Shown here piece after piece: positions 1 through 7,875 of a DNA stretch of 64,000 nt. The DNA comes from Streptomyces alboflavus (lineage in GTDB: Bacteria; Actinomycetota; Actinomycetes; Streptomycetales; Streptomycetaceae), in NCBI RefSeq assembly GCF_000716675.1, contig NZ_JNXT01000034.1:1-64000 (forward strand). Direction: 5' to 3'. The stretch's first letter is position 1; every line of letters begins with the position of its first letter. Under the pieces are notes generated by a model, which had not been told where the DNA came from, made no database searches, and saw nothing but the letters and a program-made list of their open reading frames with translations. Position numbers and translations under genes: made by a program.

Positions 1-120
1 ACTTTTGGCACGCTGTTGAGTTCTCAAGGAACGGACGCTTCCTTTGTACTCACCCACAGAACATTCTCTGGGGCTTTCCTCCGGGCGCTTCCCTTCGGTA
101 TTTCGTGTTTCCAACCTTAC
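1..120 (-). promoter_or_regulatory. Leader of a 16S rRNA operon that lies left of the window
   Basis: Read on the minus strand, the last 30 bases before the window edge contain TTGAGAACTCAACAGCGTG followed by CCAAAAGT, the familiar boxA-type antitermination leader just upstream of actinobacterial 16S rRNA genes. The 16S gene itself is not in the window. Further upstream, TAAGGT (minus strand, 114-119) in the setting TCTGGTAAGGTTGG resembles the -10 element of a Streptomyces rRNA promoter, although I see no good -35 partner. Streptomyces rRNA operons usually have several tandem promoters, so the whole of 1-393 is best read as the rrn promoter and leader region. Confidence 0.85.
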
Positions 121-364
121 CAGATCTTTTTTCCGTTCCGTTCCCGGTTCGGATTTCAATTCCGGTGGCCGTTGGAGGGCCTTGCCTTTCGGCGTGTTCA
201 CTACGTTAGCGGATTTCCCTGGTAACTCATAATCGAGCTTCGCGGATTCGAATTTCGGCATGAGGGCATGCGAAACAGGACCCCGCTGAAGGGAAGTCGT
301 AGGTAGTGGTTGGCCGCTTCCGGCTGCTGGCTGAATGCCGTACCCGGGTCAAGCGGCTCGGGCT

Positions 365-393
365 ACATTACGGAACCACCAACGCCGCGTCAA
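365..393 (-). promoter_or_regulatory. Upstream promoter of the rRNA operon
   Basis: On the minus strand TTGACG (388-393) and TAATGT (365-370) are separated by exactly 17 bases, a good vegetative sigma-70-type promoter that fires leftwards towards the 16S gene. The -35 box overlaps the stop codon of the glycosylase gene at 390-392, so the rRNA promoter starts directly at the end of that gene. It is probably the most distal of several tandem rrn promoters. Confidence 0.6.
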
Positions 394-1031
394 GTTCTGG
401 GGCGTCGAGGTGTATGGGCCCGATAAGGGCTCACCGTAGGGTCGTTGGCCGTCCAGAAGCGCCACGGGTGCACGCTTCCCTCGCCGCCGACTCCCGTGCG
501 CGGACCGTTCCTGACCTGGTCGGGGTCTATAGGAGTGCCGGTGAGGACGTTCAGGGGCGCGCCGGGGCCCGCGCAGACGTCGGTGCCGTCGAGGCGTCGG
601 TCCACGTCGAGGGCGGTGGCCAGGCGGGCGGGGCCTTTGGCCAGTTCCTTGTCGTTGCGGGCCGAGAGTCGACGTACCCGAGCGAGTTCCGCGCCCTCGG
701 TGATCTCGCCGGCCCGCAGCAGGACTCCGCTCGCCATCCCCTCCGGACCGCACACCAGGTTGAGGCAGTGCCACATGCCGTAGGTGAAGTAGACGTACGC
801 GTGCCCGGGCGGGCCGAACATCACGCCGTTGCGGGCCGTGCGGCCGCGATAGGCGTGGGAGCCGGGGTCCACCTCCCCCGCGTAGGCCTCGACCTCCGTG
901 AGGCGCAGCTCGATCGGGCCGTCCGGGGTCTCGCGCACCAGGACGCGGCCGAGCAGGTCGGGCGCCACCTCCAGGACGGGGCGGTCGAAGAAGTCTCGGG
1001 GCAGGGGCGTACGGTCGGGGGCCGCGATCAT
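390..1031 (-). CDS. DNA-3-methyladenine glycosylase (AAG/MPG family)
   Basis: A 213-residue base-excision repair enzyme that removes alkylated purines such as 3-methyladenine. The sequence has the family core [20 protein letters not shown] (about residues 43-62), in which the second Glu of TEVEAY is the catalytic acid. This is followed by the conserved [20 protein letters not shown] block and a CLNLV strand that lines the base pocket. Length fits bacterial MPG homologues (about 200 residues). It begins with ATG at 1029-1031 and stands alone, directly upstream of the rRNA operon and divergent from the Spo0M-like gene. The overlapping plus-strand frame of 246 codons is an antisense shadow. Confidence 0.93.
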   Translation of the reverse strand: MIAAPDRTPLPRDFFDRPVLEVAPDLLGRVLVRETPDGPIELRLTEVEAYAGEVDPGSHAYRGRTARNGVMFGPPGHAYVYFTYGMWHCLNLVCGPEGMASGVLLRAGEITEGAELARVRRLSARNDKELAKGPARLATALDVDRRLDGTDVCAGPGAPLNVLTGTPIDPDQVRNGPRTGVGGEGSVHPWRFWTANDPTVSPYRAHTPRRPRT

Positions 1032-1244
1032 GCCGTAGGAGCGTAGTGCACCGAACGTGTACGGGTTTGGCGTGGAGGGTGGCCCTGGAGCCGTCGCGCA
1101 GGAAGGGTGTGGCGCGAGGCACCGGTGCGGAACCGCGCGCGGGCCGTTTGCGTTCGTACGTAGTCGAAGGTCGATCGGCGATCAGCAAGGTCGACGATCA
1201 GTCGATCCAGTCCACACCACAGGCGGGGCCTGGGGAGGAGAGTC

Positions 1245-2027
1245 ATGGGGTTCAAGAAGCTGCTGGCGAGTCTGGGTGCCGGTGGGGCCTCCGTCGAGAC
1301 GGTGCTGACCGAGGCCAACGTCGTGCCGGGCGGTGTCGTCCAGGGCGAGGTGCGCATCCAGGGCGGAAACGTCGACCAGCAGATCGAGGCGCTGTCCGTG
1401 GGCCTGCAGGCGCGCGTCGAGGTCGAGGGCAACGACCAGGAGGTCAAGCAGGACATCGAGTTCATCAAGCAGCGGCTCGGCGGTGCCTTCGAGCTGAAGG
1501 CGAACGCGGTGCACGCGGTGCCGTTCGGGCTTGACATCCCCTGGGAGACGCCCATCACCCACTTCGCCGGGCGGCAGCTGCACGGCATGAACATCGGTGT
1601 GACCACGGAGCTGGAGATCGCCCGCGCGGTCGACTCCGGTGACCTGGACCCGGTGAACGTGCACCCGCTGCCGGCGCAGCAGGCGATCCTCGACGCCTTC
1701 GGCCAGCTCGGCTTCCGCTTCAAGAGCGCGGACATGGAGCGCGGCCACATCCGGGGCACCCGGCAGAAGCTGCCGTTCTACCAGGAGATCGAGTTCTTCC
1801 CGCCGGAGCAGTACCGGGGTCTGAACCAGGTCGAGCTGACCTTCGTCGCGGACGACCGCGAGATGGACGTCGTCCTGGAGATGGACAAGAAGCCGGGTCT
1901 GTTCAGCGAGGGCAGCGACTCGTACAAGTCCTTCAAGGTCGGGCTGAACGACTTCCAGGGCACGGACTGGGCGGCGTACCTCAACGAGTGGCTGTCCCAC
2001 GTCGGCAGCAAGCGCAACTGGTTCTAG
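1245..2027 (+). CDS. Spo0M family sporulation-control protein
   Basis: A 260-residue soluble cytoplasmic protein with the Spo0M/arrestin-like beta-sandwich signature. The N-terminus [20 protein letters not shown] and the [16 protein letters not shown] stretch (about residues 27-42) are typical. Bacillus Spo0M modulates sporulation initiation and cell-cycle behaviour, and the Streptomyces homologue has no settled biochemical role. A GGGGAGGAG-type ribosome site lies just before the ATG. PEBP follows 64 bases downstream on the same strand, with its own GGAGGTG site, so the two may be co-transcribed. No signal peptide or membrane segment is visible. Confidence 0.88.
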   Translation: MGFKKLLASLGAGGASVETVLTEANVVPGGVVQGEVRIQGGNVDQQIEALSVGLQARVEVEGNDQEVKQDIEFIKQRLGGAFELKANAVHAVPFGLDIPWETPITHFAGRQLHGMNIGVTTELEIARAVDSGDLDPVNVHPLPAQQAILDAFGQLGFRFKSADMERGHIRGTRQKLPFYQEIEFFPPEQYRGLNQVELTFVADDREMDVVLEMDKKPGLFSEGSDSYKSFKVGLNDFQGTDWAAYLNEWLSHVGSKRNWF

Positions 2028-2091
2028 GCTCGTCGGCGGCGAGCGATCGCCGTACAAGGAACCGAACCGGAACCGATCAGGAGGTGCCTAC

Positions 2092-2631
2092 GTGACCGAG
2101 GTCAAGAGGCCGCCGCTGCCCCATGACTTCCACCCGCCCGTGCCGTCGTTCACGGTCGTGAGCGCGGACTTCGAGCCGGGCGCGGTGCTCAAGGACGCCC
2201 AGGTGTACGCGGCCGGGAACACCTCGCCGCACCTGCGGTGGGAGGGCTTCCCGCCGGAGACCAAGAGCTTCGCCGTGACCTGCTTCGACCCGGACGCCCC
2301 GACGGGGAGCGGGTTCTGGCACTGGTCGGTGTTCGACATCCCGGCCTCGGTGACGGAGCTGCCCGTCGGCGCCGGCAGCGGCAAGTTCGAAGGCCTCCCT
2401 GAGAGCGCGGTGCAGGTGCGCAACGACTACGGGACGAAGGACTTCGGTGGCGCCGCCCCGCCGCCCGGTGACCCGGCGCACCGCTACGTGTTCACCGTGT
2501 ACGCGGTCGACCAGGAGAAGCTCGGCCCGGACTCGGACGCGTCACCGGCCGTCGTCGGCTTCAACCTGCGGTTCCACACGCTGGCCCGCGCTTCCGTGGT
2601 CGCGGAGTACGCGGCGGTCGCCGACAGTTAG
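2092..2631 (+). CDS. PEBP-type protein (YbhB/YbcL, Raf-kinase-inhibitor-like)
   Basis: A 179-residue phosphatidylethanolamine-binding-protein fold. The ligand-pocket motif [19 protein letters not shown] (about residues 64-82) and the second conserved region [15 protein letters not shown] (about 128-142) are both present. Bacterial members bind small anionic ligands, and their cellular role is largely unknown. The start is GTG at 2092, behind a strong AGGAGGTG ribosome site. It probably shares a transcript with the Spo0M-like gene and is followed by the terminator at 2714-2757. Confidence 0.9.
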   Translation: MTEVKRPPLPHDFHPPVPSFTVVSADFEPGAVLKDAQVYAAGNTSPHLRWEGFPPETKSFAVTCFDPDAPTGSGFWHWSVFDIPASVTELPVGAGSGKFEGLPESAVQVRNDYGTKDFGGAAPPPGDPAHRYVFTVYAVDQEKLGPDSDASPAVVGFNLRFHTLARASVVAEYAAVADS

Positions 2632-2713
2632 TCACGCGACGGTCGCCGATGGTGAATCGCTGCCCGGCGTGAACCGTCCGCGCTCACATCAGCTCAGCGT
2701 TCATTGAACGTTT

Positions 2714-2757
2714 GCCCGCCCCTGGTCTTGGAAGTGATCAGGGGCGGGCATCTTTTA
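2714..2757 (+). terminator. Intrinsic terminator after the PEBP gene
   Basis: GCCCGCCCCTG (2714-2724) pairs perfectly with CAGGGGCGGGC (2739-2749) around a 14-base loop and is followed by a T-rich tail, ATCTTTTATTG. It ends the Spo0M/PEBP transcript before the HNH gene. Confidence 0.8.
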
Positions 2758-2841
2758 TTGCGTTGTCCTACCCGGCGTGCCCGGCCAGAGTTGATCCAAG
2801 CCCGCCACGGGGTGGGCCGGTGCACACGGGAGGTGGGCGAG

Positions 2842-3348
2842 ATGCGGGACACGCTGGTGCTGAACGCGAGCTTCGAACCGCTGTCGACGGTGACGCTGAA
2901 TCGCGCCGTCGTACTGGTGCTGCAGGACAAGGCCGTTGTCGAGCAGGCCCACCCCGCGCTGCGCGTGCGCGCCGCCGCCGTCGAGCTTCCGGTGCCGCGG
3001 GTGATCAGGTTGTGCAGGTATGTACGGGTGCCCTTCCGAAGACGGGCTCCGTGGTCGCGGCGCGGAGTCCTGGTGCGGGACCAGCACCGGTGCGCCTACT
3101 GCGGCAGACGCGCGACGACCGTGGACCACGTGGTGCCGCGTTCCCAGGGCGGCGCGGACTCGTGGATGAACACGGTGGCGTCGTGCGCGGTGGACAACCA
3201 CCGCAAGGCCGACCGCACCCCTGAGCAGGCCGGGATGCCGCTGCTCCGGCAGCCCTTCGAGCCGACCCCGGCGGACGCGATGCTGCTCACCCTCGGGCGG
3301 GACGGGTACGAGGCCCTGCCGGACTGGCTGGCGCAGCCCGCCGCGTGA
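2842..3348 (+). CDS. HNH endonuclease family protein
   Basis: A 168-residue protein with a C-terminal HNH nuclease domain: CAYCG zinc knuckle, TTVDHVVPRSQGG catalytic His region, then NTVASCAVDNHRKADRTP with the second CxxxxN/H part (about residues 89-135). The N-terminal half (LVLNASFEPLSTVTLNRAV) is the segment typical of the actinobacterial stand-alone HNH family. ATG 2842 is preferred because GGGAGGTGGG lies 5-10 bases upstream. An earlier in-frame TTG at 2704 would put the terminator hairpin inside the gene. The target is unknown; it could act in DNA repair or restriction-like cleavage. Confidence 0.88.
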   Translation: MRDTLVLNASFEPLSTVTLNRAVVLVLQDKAVVEQAHPALRVRAAAVELPVPRVIRLCRYVRVPFRRRAPWSRRGVLVRDQHRCAYCGRRATTVDHVVPRSQGGADSWMNTVASCAVDNHRKADRTPEQAGMPLLRQPFEPTPADAMLLTLGRDGYEALPDWLAQPAA

Positions 3349-3390
3349 GCGGTGCGCCGCTGATGCGTCCCGTGTGTACGACTGTGGTGT

Positions 3391-3440
3391 GTACGACTGT
3401 GGGGCCGCCCTCCTCCGGGAGGGCGGCCCCACAGTCGTAC
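3391..3440. terminator. 23-bp perfect hairpin between convergent genes
   Basis: Positions 3391-3413 and 3418-3440 are perfect reverse complements around a 4-base loop (TCCG), an unusually long flawless stem. It lies between the HNH gene and the convergent SPFH gene, so it can terminate both. A partial direct copy of the left arm (GTGTACGACTGTG) sits immediately upstream at about 3373-3387. Confidence 0.85.
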
Positions 3441-3456
3441 GTCCAGGCAGTCGCTG

Positions 3457-4413
3457 TCAGTCGATCGGCGGCTGTTCGCGGCGCTCCACGCCGCCGGAGC
3501 TCTTCACGGCTCCCCCGCCGCCGGAGCCGCCGCCCGAGAGCGGACCGAAGTTGCCGAGCGCGCCGCCGAGGCCCTTGAGGGCGTCGCCGATCTCGCTGGG
3601 CACGATCCAGAGCTTGTTGGCGTCGCCCTCGGCGATCTTCGGGAGCATCTGGAGGTACTGGTAGGAGAGGAGCTTCTGGTCCGGGTCGCCCGCGTGGATG
3701 GACTCGAAGACCGTGCGGATCGCCTGGGCCTCGCCCTCGGCGCGCAGGGCCGCGGCGCGTGCCTCACCTTCGGCGCGCAGGATCGCGGACTGCTTCTCGC
3801 CCTCGGCGCGCAGGATCTCGGACTGGCGGACACCCTCGGCCTGGAGGATCGCGGCGCGCTTGTCACGGTCGGCGCGCATCTGCTTCTCCATCGAGTCCTG
3901 GATGGAGGTGGGCGGCTCGATCGCCTTCAGCTCGACGCGGTTGACGCGGATGCCCCACTTGCCGGTGGCCTCGTCGAGGACTCCGCGCAGGGCCGCGTTG
4001 ATCTCCTCACGGGAGGTCAGGGTCCGCTCCAGGTCCATGCCACCGATGATGTTGCGCAGGGTGGTGACGGTGAGTTGTTCGATCGCCTGGATGTAGCTGG
4101 CGACCTCGTAGGTCGCGGCGCGGGCGTCGGTGACCTGGTAGTAGATGACCGTGTCGATGTTCACGACCAGGTTGTCCTGGGTGATCACCGGCTGGGGCGG
4201 GAAGGGGACGACCTGCTCGCGCAGGTCGATGCGGTTGCGGATGGAGTCGATGAACGGGACGACGATGTTCAGGCCCGCGTTCAGGGTGCGGGTGTAGCGG
4301 CCGAAGCGCTCCACGATGGCGGCGCTGGCCTGCGGGATGACCTGGATCGTCTTGATCAGGGCGATGAAGACCAGCACCACCAGAATGATCAGGACGATGA
4401 TGATTGGTTCCAT
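3457..4413 (-). CDS. SPFH/band 7 (stomatin/prohibitin-like) membrane protein
   Basis: A 318-residue QmcA/stomatin-type protein. Residues 1-22 form one membrane helix (PIIIVLIILVVLVFIALIK). The band 7 domain follows (AAIVERFGRYTRTLNAGLN, then DLREQVVPFPPQPVITQDN). The C-terminal half is a coiled coil with repeated RAEGE/LRAEGEKQ motifs, and the tail is glycine-rich. Such proteins form oligomeric rings that organise membrane microdomains and are often partnered by NfeD. Here NfeD lies directly upstream on the same strand. ATG 4411-4413 was chosen because the upstream 47 codons have no membrane-protein character. Confidence 0.93.
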   Translation of the reverse strand: MEPIIIVLIILVVLVFIALIKTIQVIPQASAAIVERFGRYTRTLNAGLNIVVPFIDSIRNRIDLREQVVPFPPQPVITQDNLVVNIDTVIYYQVTDARAATYEVASYIQAIEQLTVTTLRNIIGGMDLERTLTSREEINAALRGVLDEATGKWGIRVNRVELKAIEPPTSIQDSMEKQMRADRDKRAAILQAEGVRQSEILRAEGEKQSAILRAEGEARAAALRAEGEAQAIRTVFESIHAGDPDQKLLSYQYLQMLPKIAEGDANKLWIVPSEIGDALKGLGGALGNFGPLSGGGSGGGGAVKSSGGVERREQPPID

Positions 4414-4440
4414 CGTGGTTCCCCGTGCCCTTCTTGCTTC

Positions 4441-4478
4441 GGTGTTCGCGGATTGCCGCGGTGTTCGCGGATTGCTGC
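4441..4478. repeat. Tandem 19-bp direct repeat
   Basis: Two adjacent 19-base units (4441-4459 and 4460-4478), each beginning GGTGTTCGCGGATTGC, differ at one position. They lie in the 218-base gap between the NfeD and SPFH genes, in what would be the leader of the SPFH gene. Function unknown. Confidence 0.8.
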
Positions 4479-4631
4479 GGGTCCCGGAAGATCTTGGGAT
4501 CTCGCCGGTCGAGTCTGTCAGAACGGCGCGCGGCCCGTGGGCCGTTCGGATCACCTGCCGTCAGGAGCCGTCACTTCAACGGCAGTTGGGACCCGGAGTC
4601 GGCGCCCCGACCGCGCGCAGCTGACCCATGG

Positions 4632-5060
4632 TCAGATGACCACGGCCGTCGCTCCGTCGATCTCGACCACGTCCACCTCCTGGCCCGCCTCGAAGCTCTG
4701 CTCGGTGTCGAGCGGCCGCGCCGACCAGATCTCCCCCGCCAGCTTGATGCGCCCGCCGGAGGCGTCGACGCGCTCCATGACGACGGCCGATCTGCCCTTC
4801 AACGCCTCGACCCCGCTGACGAGTTCGGGCCGCTGGGAGCGGTGCCGGGCGGCGATCGGGCGTACCACCGCGATGAGCGCGACCGACACGACGGCGAAGA
4901 CCACGGCCTGCAGGGCCACTCCGCCGCCTAGGCCCGCGGTCACGGCGGCGGCGACCGCCCCGACGGCGAGCATGCCGAACTCCGGCATCGCGGTTATTAC
5001 CAGCGGGATTCCGAGGGCGACCGCGCCGATCAGCCACCACACCCATGCGTCCATGTCCAC
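4632..5060 (-). CDS. NfeD-like membrane protein
   Basis: A 142-residue protein. Three hydrophobic segments (WVWWLIGAVALGIPLVITAM, then about residues 28-48 and 50-65) are followed by a soluble OB-fold domain of about 60 residues (GRSAVVMERVDASGGRIKL ... GQEVDVVEIDGATAVV). This is the short NfeD architecture that works with SPFH/stomatin proteins at the membrane. The SPFH partner is the next gene downstream. The GTG at 5058-5060 and an ATG at 5052-5054 are both possible starts; neither has a strong ribosome site. Confidence 0.88.
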   Translation of the reverse strand: MDMDAWVWWLIGAVALGIPLVITAMPEFGMLAVGAVAAAVTAGLGGGVALQAVVFAVVSVALIAVVRPIAARHRSQRPELVSGVEALKGRSAVVMERVDASGGRIKLAGEIWSARPLDTEQSFEAGQEVDVVEIDGATAVVI

Positions 5061-5108
5061 ATGGTCATGGTAGGACCGCGGGTCCCTCCACCGACAGGGC
5101 GTGCGCGA

Positions 5109-5900
5109 TCAGCTGAGCGGCAGGCCCTGGGCCGACCAGCGGTCGCCGCGCTGCTCGACGACCAGCGGCAGGCCGAAGCAGAGGGAGAGGTTGCGCGAGG
5201 TGAGCTCGAGCTCCAGCGGTCCCGCGGCCATGACCTTGCCCTGGCGGATCATCAGGACGTGCGTGAAGCCCGGGGCGATCTCCTCGACGTGGTGCGTGAC
5301 CATGATCATGGAGGGGGCGATGGGGTCGCGGGCGAGCCGGCCGAGGCGGCGGACAAGGTCCTCGCGGCCGCCGAGGTCGAGGCCCGCGGCGGGCTCGTCG
5401 AGGAGCAGCAGCTCGGGGTCGGTCATCAGGGCGCGGGCGATCAGCGTGCGCTTGCGCTCGCCCTCGGAGAGGGTGCCGAAGCGACGGTCCAGGTACTCGC
5501 TCATGCCGAGGCGGTCGAGGAAGGCGCGGGCGCGCTGCTCGTCGATGTCCTCGTAGTCCTCGTGCCACCCGGCGGTCATGCCGTACGCCGCGGTGAGGAC
5601 CGTCTGCAGGACGGTCTGGCCCTTGGGGAGCTTGTCGGCCATGGCGATGCCGGCCATGCCGATGCGCGGGCGCAGCTCGAAGACGTCGACCTTGCCGAGC
5701 CGCTCGCCGAGGATGGTGGCGGTGCCCTTGCTCGGGAAGAGGTAGCTGGACGCGACATTGAGGAGGGTGGTCTTGCCGGCGCCGTTCGGGCCGAGGATGA
5801 CCCAGCGCTCCCCCTCCTTGACCGACCAGGAGACCTGGTCCACCAGAGCCCGGCCCTCTCGGACCACGGATGCGTCCTTAAGCTCCAGTACATCGCTCAT
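5109..5900 (-). CDS. ABC transporter ATP-binding protein
   Basis: A 263-residue stand-alone ATPase with Walker A GPNGAGKTT, signature LSEGERKRTLIARAL, Walker B LLLLDEPAAGLD and the H-loop in MIMVTHHVEE. No permease gene is adjacent. It sits 48 bases upstream of NfeD on the same strand, so an ABC-NfeD-SPFH transcript is likely. The signature (LSEGE rather than LSGGQ) resembles the ModF/YlmA-type soluble ABC proteins of unknown substrate. ATG 5898-5900 (MSDVLEL) is preferred because GGGAGA lies 10 bases upstream; the ATG six codons earlier has no clear site. Confidence 0.85.
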   Translation of the reverse strand: MSDVLELKDASVVREGRALVDQVSWSVKEGERWVILGPNGAGKTTLLNVASSYLFPSKGTATILGERLGKVDVFELRPRIGMAGIAMADKLPKGQTVLQTVLTAAYGMTAGWHEDYEDIDEQRARAFLDRLGMSEYLDRRFGTLSEGERKRTLIARALMTDPELLLLDEPAAGLDLGGREDLVRRLGRLARDPIAPSMIMVTHHVEEIAPGFTHVLMIRQGKVMAAGPLELELTSRNLSLCFGLPLVVEQRGDRWSAQGLPLS

Positions 5901-6030
5901 GAGCGCGTTGTCTCCCATTGCAGTCTCGGTGTCGCTCGCGTGTGCCCGCGTCTGTGGACGCGGCCCCCGGATAAAACCTACGCCACCGGCCGACCGTTCC
6001 CGTGCCGAGCCCGGTCCTTAGGCTGTGTGC

Positions 6031-6837
6031 ATGCTCTCGGAACCACGTTCAGGACGCTTGGCCGCATGGGGGAACGCCCTTTTGGCCGGACTTGTTTCAC
6101 CCGATGACGCGGTGCACGCGATCGTGGGCGACGACGCGGTGCACCGGGTCGACGGCCTGCCCGGCGAGTCGGCTCCGGTCGGCTGGACGCTCGCGCTCGG
6201 CCGGTTGCGCGCGCTCGGCGTGACCGGGTTCCGGGTGGCGCTGCCCGCGCCGGGCCATCCGCTCGGCCTGAGCGGGCCGCCCGCCTTCAACGAGCGTGCT
6301 CTGGAGGCCGAGGAGGCGGTGGTCGCGACGGGCGCTCCGTACGGCTTGGTGCCGGAGGTGACCGAGGCGGGGCCCGGGGGTGCCGCGGATGCCGCGGACG
6401 TCCATGTGGAGGTCGTGTGGCACTGCCTGCCGGTGCGGGAGGCGCCGCCCGCGGACGTGCCGTCGCTGGGTGAGGCGGAGCGGGAGCTGGCGGACGCGCT
6501 GCGGGAGGCCACGGAGGTCCTCGCGCGGCTTGACGTGGCGGCTTCGGGGCCGGTCGCGGAGGCCGCGATCGACGCGTACCGGGCGCGGGCGGAGCGGGGG
6601 CGCGAGGCGCTCGCCCCGGGGTATCCGCCGCGTGCGGTGCGGGTGTTGGAGCTGGCGCAGCGGGTCGGGCTGCTGATCTCGGTGGCGTACGAGAACGGGC
6701 ACGGCGGGGCGGTGAGCGCGTCGCAGATGGGGGCGCGGGCGGAGGCGCTGCGGCCGGTGGAGCGGGTGGCACGGCGGGCGCAGGTGGCCGCGTACAACGC
6801 TTACGTCGAGGAGCGGGAGCGGGGCGAGGGGCGGTAG
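6031..6837 (+). CDS. Conserved hypothetical protein
   Basis: A 268-residue, alanine- and glutamate-rich protein that I do not recognise beyond being a typical Streptomyces hypothetical. It has no signal peptide or membrane segment. The N-terminal half contains WGNALLAGLVSPDDAVHAI and a VGWTLALGRLRALGVTGFRV segment, and the C-terminal half is predicted mostly helical. It begins with ATG 6031. TAGGCT (6019-6024) lies six bases upstream and no ribosome site is present, which suggests leaderless translation. A GTG two codons earlier is the alternative. It is divergent from the ABC ATPase gene. Confidence 0.75.
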   Translation: MLSEPRSGRLAAWGNALLAGLVSPDDAVHAIVGDDAVHRVDGLPGESAPVGWTLALGRLRALGVTGFRVALPAPGHPLGLSGPPAFNERALEAEEAVVATGAPYGLVPEVTEAGPGGAADAADVHVEVVWHCLPVREAPPADVPSLGEAERELADALREATEVLARLDVAASGPVAEAAIDAYRARAERGREALAPGYPPRAVRVLELAQRVGLLISVAYENGHGGAVSASQMGARAEALRPVERVARRAQVAAYNAYVEERERGEGR

Positions 6838-6861
6838 GCCCTGCCGGGGGCCGGTGTGCCG

Positions 6862-6897
6862 GAGGGCCCCGCGGACCGGGTGGTCCGCGGGGCCCTC
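6862..6897. terminator. Bidirectional terminator between convergent genes
   Basis: A 16-bp perfect stem (6862-6877 with 6882-6897) around the loop GGGT. It separates the rightward hypothetical gene from the leftward chaplin gene and can serve both. Confidence 0.8.
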
Positions 6898-6954
6898 TGC
6901 CCGTGGGGCGGGGTGTGCCCGGCCCCGGGGGCGGCTAGCCCAGGGGGCTCGGTG

Positions 6955-7200
6955 TCACTTGTTGACCGTCTCGTTGGCGAAGGCCGGGTTCAGGATGCCG
7001 ACCACGTTCACGCTGTTGCCGGAGGCGTTCACCGGGACGTGCACCGGCACCTGGACCAGGTTGCCGGAGCCGACGCCCGGGGACTTGGTGGTGGCGCCGT
7101 TGGCGTCGGCACCGGAGGTGGCGACGGCGGCTCCGGCGGAGGCGCCCGCGGCGATACCGGCGACGGCGACGGCCAGGGCGGCCTTCTTGGCGATGTTCAT
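6955..7200 (-). CDS. Short chaplin without cysteines (ChpE-like)
   Basis: An 81-residue secreted amyloid-forming surface protein. Residues 1-27 form a signal peptide (KKAALAVAVAGIAAGASAG). One chaplin domain follows: GSGNLVQVPVHVPVNASGNS, then VNVVGILNPAFANET. The two cysteines found in most chaplins are replaced (NASGNS instead of NACGNS, and NET instead of NVC), as in ChpE, the cysteine-free short chaplin of S. coelicolor. Chaplins coat aerial hyphae and lower surface tension so that they can leave the aqueous medium. It lies 227 bases downstream of a second chaplin on the same strand. Confidence 0.92.
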   Translation of the reverse strand: MNIAKKAALAVAVAGIAAGASAGAAVATSGADANGATTKSPGVGSGNLVQVPVHVPVNASGNSVNVVGILNPAFANETVNK

Positions 7201-7427
7201 GGGTGTGTTCCTTCTGATGACGGGGTGACCCCGGCTGCGGGGTCAGGGGGTGTGCGTCGTGGCAGCGGGGGTGCCGGGGATCCGGTGGAGTCCGGGGGTC
7301 CCGGGGACGCGGAGGGCGCCTGGACGACGGCGGAGGGCGAGAACGCGACCGGCCCTGCGTGCGGGGTGCGTGCGGGGCCGGTCGGCCGCGGCGGCGGTCA
7401 CGTGACCGCCGGATCGCGCGGGTGCGA

Positions 7428-7673
7428 TCAGATGTTCTCGCAGACGTTCCCGAACGTCGGGTTCAGGATGCCGACGACGGAGACGCTGTTGCCGCAGGCG
7501 TTCACCGGGACGTGGACCGGGGCCTGGACCAGGTTGCCGGAGCCGACGCCGGGGGAGTTCTTCGCCGCACCGTTGGCGTCGGAGCCACCGTGGGCGGAGG
7601 CGATGCCGGCACCGGCGGCGACGAGGCCACCCGCCACCATCGTGACAGCGGCGGCCTTCTTGAGGTTCTTCAC
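7428..7673 (-). CDS. Short chaplin with two cysteines (ChpH-like)
   Basis: An 81-residue chaplin: signal peptide (KKAAAVTMVAGGLVAAGAG, cleavage near ASA-HGG), then one domain with VPVNACGNSVSVVGILNPTF and a final NVCENI. The two Cys would form the intramolecular disulphide of short chaplins. GTG 7671-7673 is the start because AGGAGG lies seven bases upstream; the longer ATG frame adds 34 residues unlike a signal peptide. Residues 30-80 closely match the cysteine-free neighbour, so the pair looks like a duplication. Confidence 0.92.
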   Translation of the reverse strand: MKNLKKAAAVTMVAGGLVAAGAGIASAHGGSDANGAAKNSPGVGSGNLVQAPVHVPVNACGNSVSVVGILNPTFGNVCENI

Positions 7674-7773
7674 TTCTTGGATCCTCCTGAGCGGAAGCTG
7701 CGGCCAGCCGCCGCAGCACGCACTGGAGAACGCCGGGGCGCCGATCGGGATGCGCCGAACGGGGGACATCCAC

Positions 7774-7801
7774 ACGACGGTATGAATCTCAGCCCGGAAC
7801 G
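7774..7801 (-). promoter_or_regulatory. Possible ECF-sigma promoter of the chaplin gene
   Basis: On the minus strand CGTTCC (7796-7801) and CGTCGT (7774-7779) are separated by 16 bases, about 100 bases upstream of the two-cysteine chaplin gene. The spacing and CGT cores recall promoters read by the developmental sigma factor BldN, which drives chaplin genes, but the hexamers are imperfect. Offered only as a candidate. Confidence 0.25.
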
Positions 7802-7831
7802 CGACGATCCGTGCTGACTCGGCGCGCGCCG

Positions 7832-7875
7832 CGAGGACCTGCGGGGATCAGCCCCGAGGACCTGCGGGATCAGCC
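7832..7875. repeat. Short direct repeat at the end of the response-regulator gene
   Basis: GAGGACCTGCGGGGATCAGCC (7832-7852) is repeated with one deletion at 7856-7875. The second copy carries the stop codon of the response-regulator gene (7870-7872), so a small duplication has occurred at its 3' end. Confidence 0.7.

Noticed and set aside
306..1046. A 246-codon plus-strand frame over the glycosylase gene
   Set aside because: It is antisense to a clear AAG-family gene and shows only shadow-type Arg/Gly/Ala composition.
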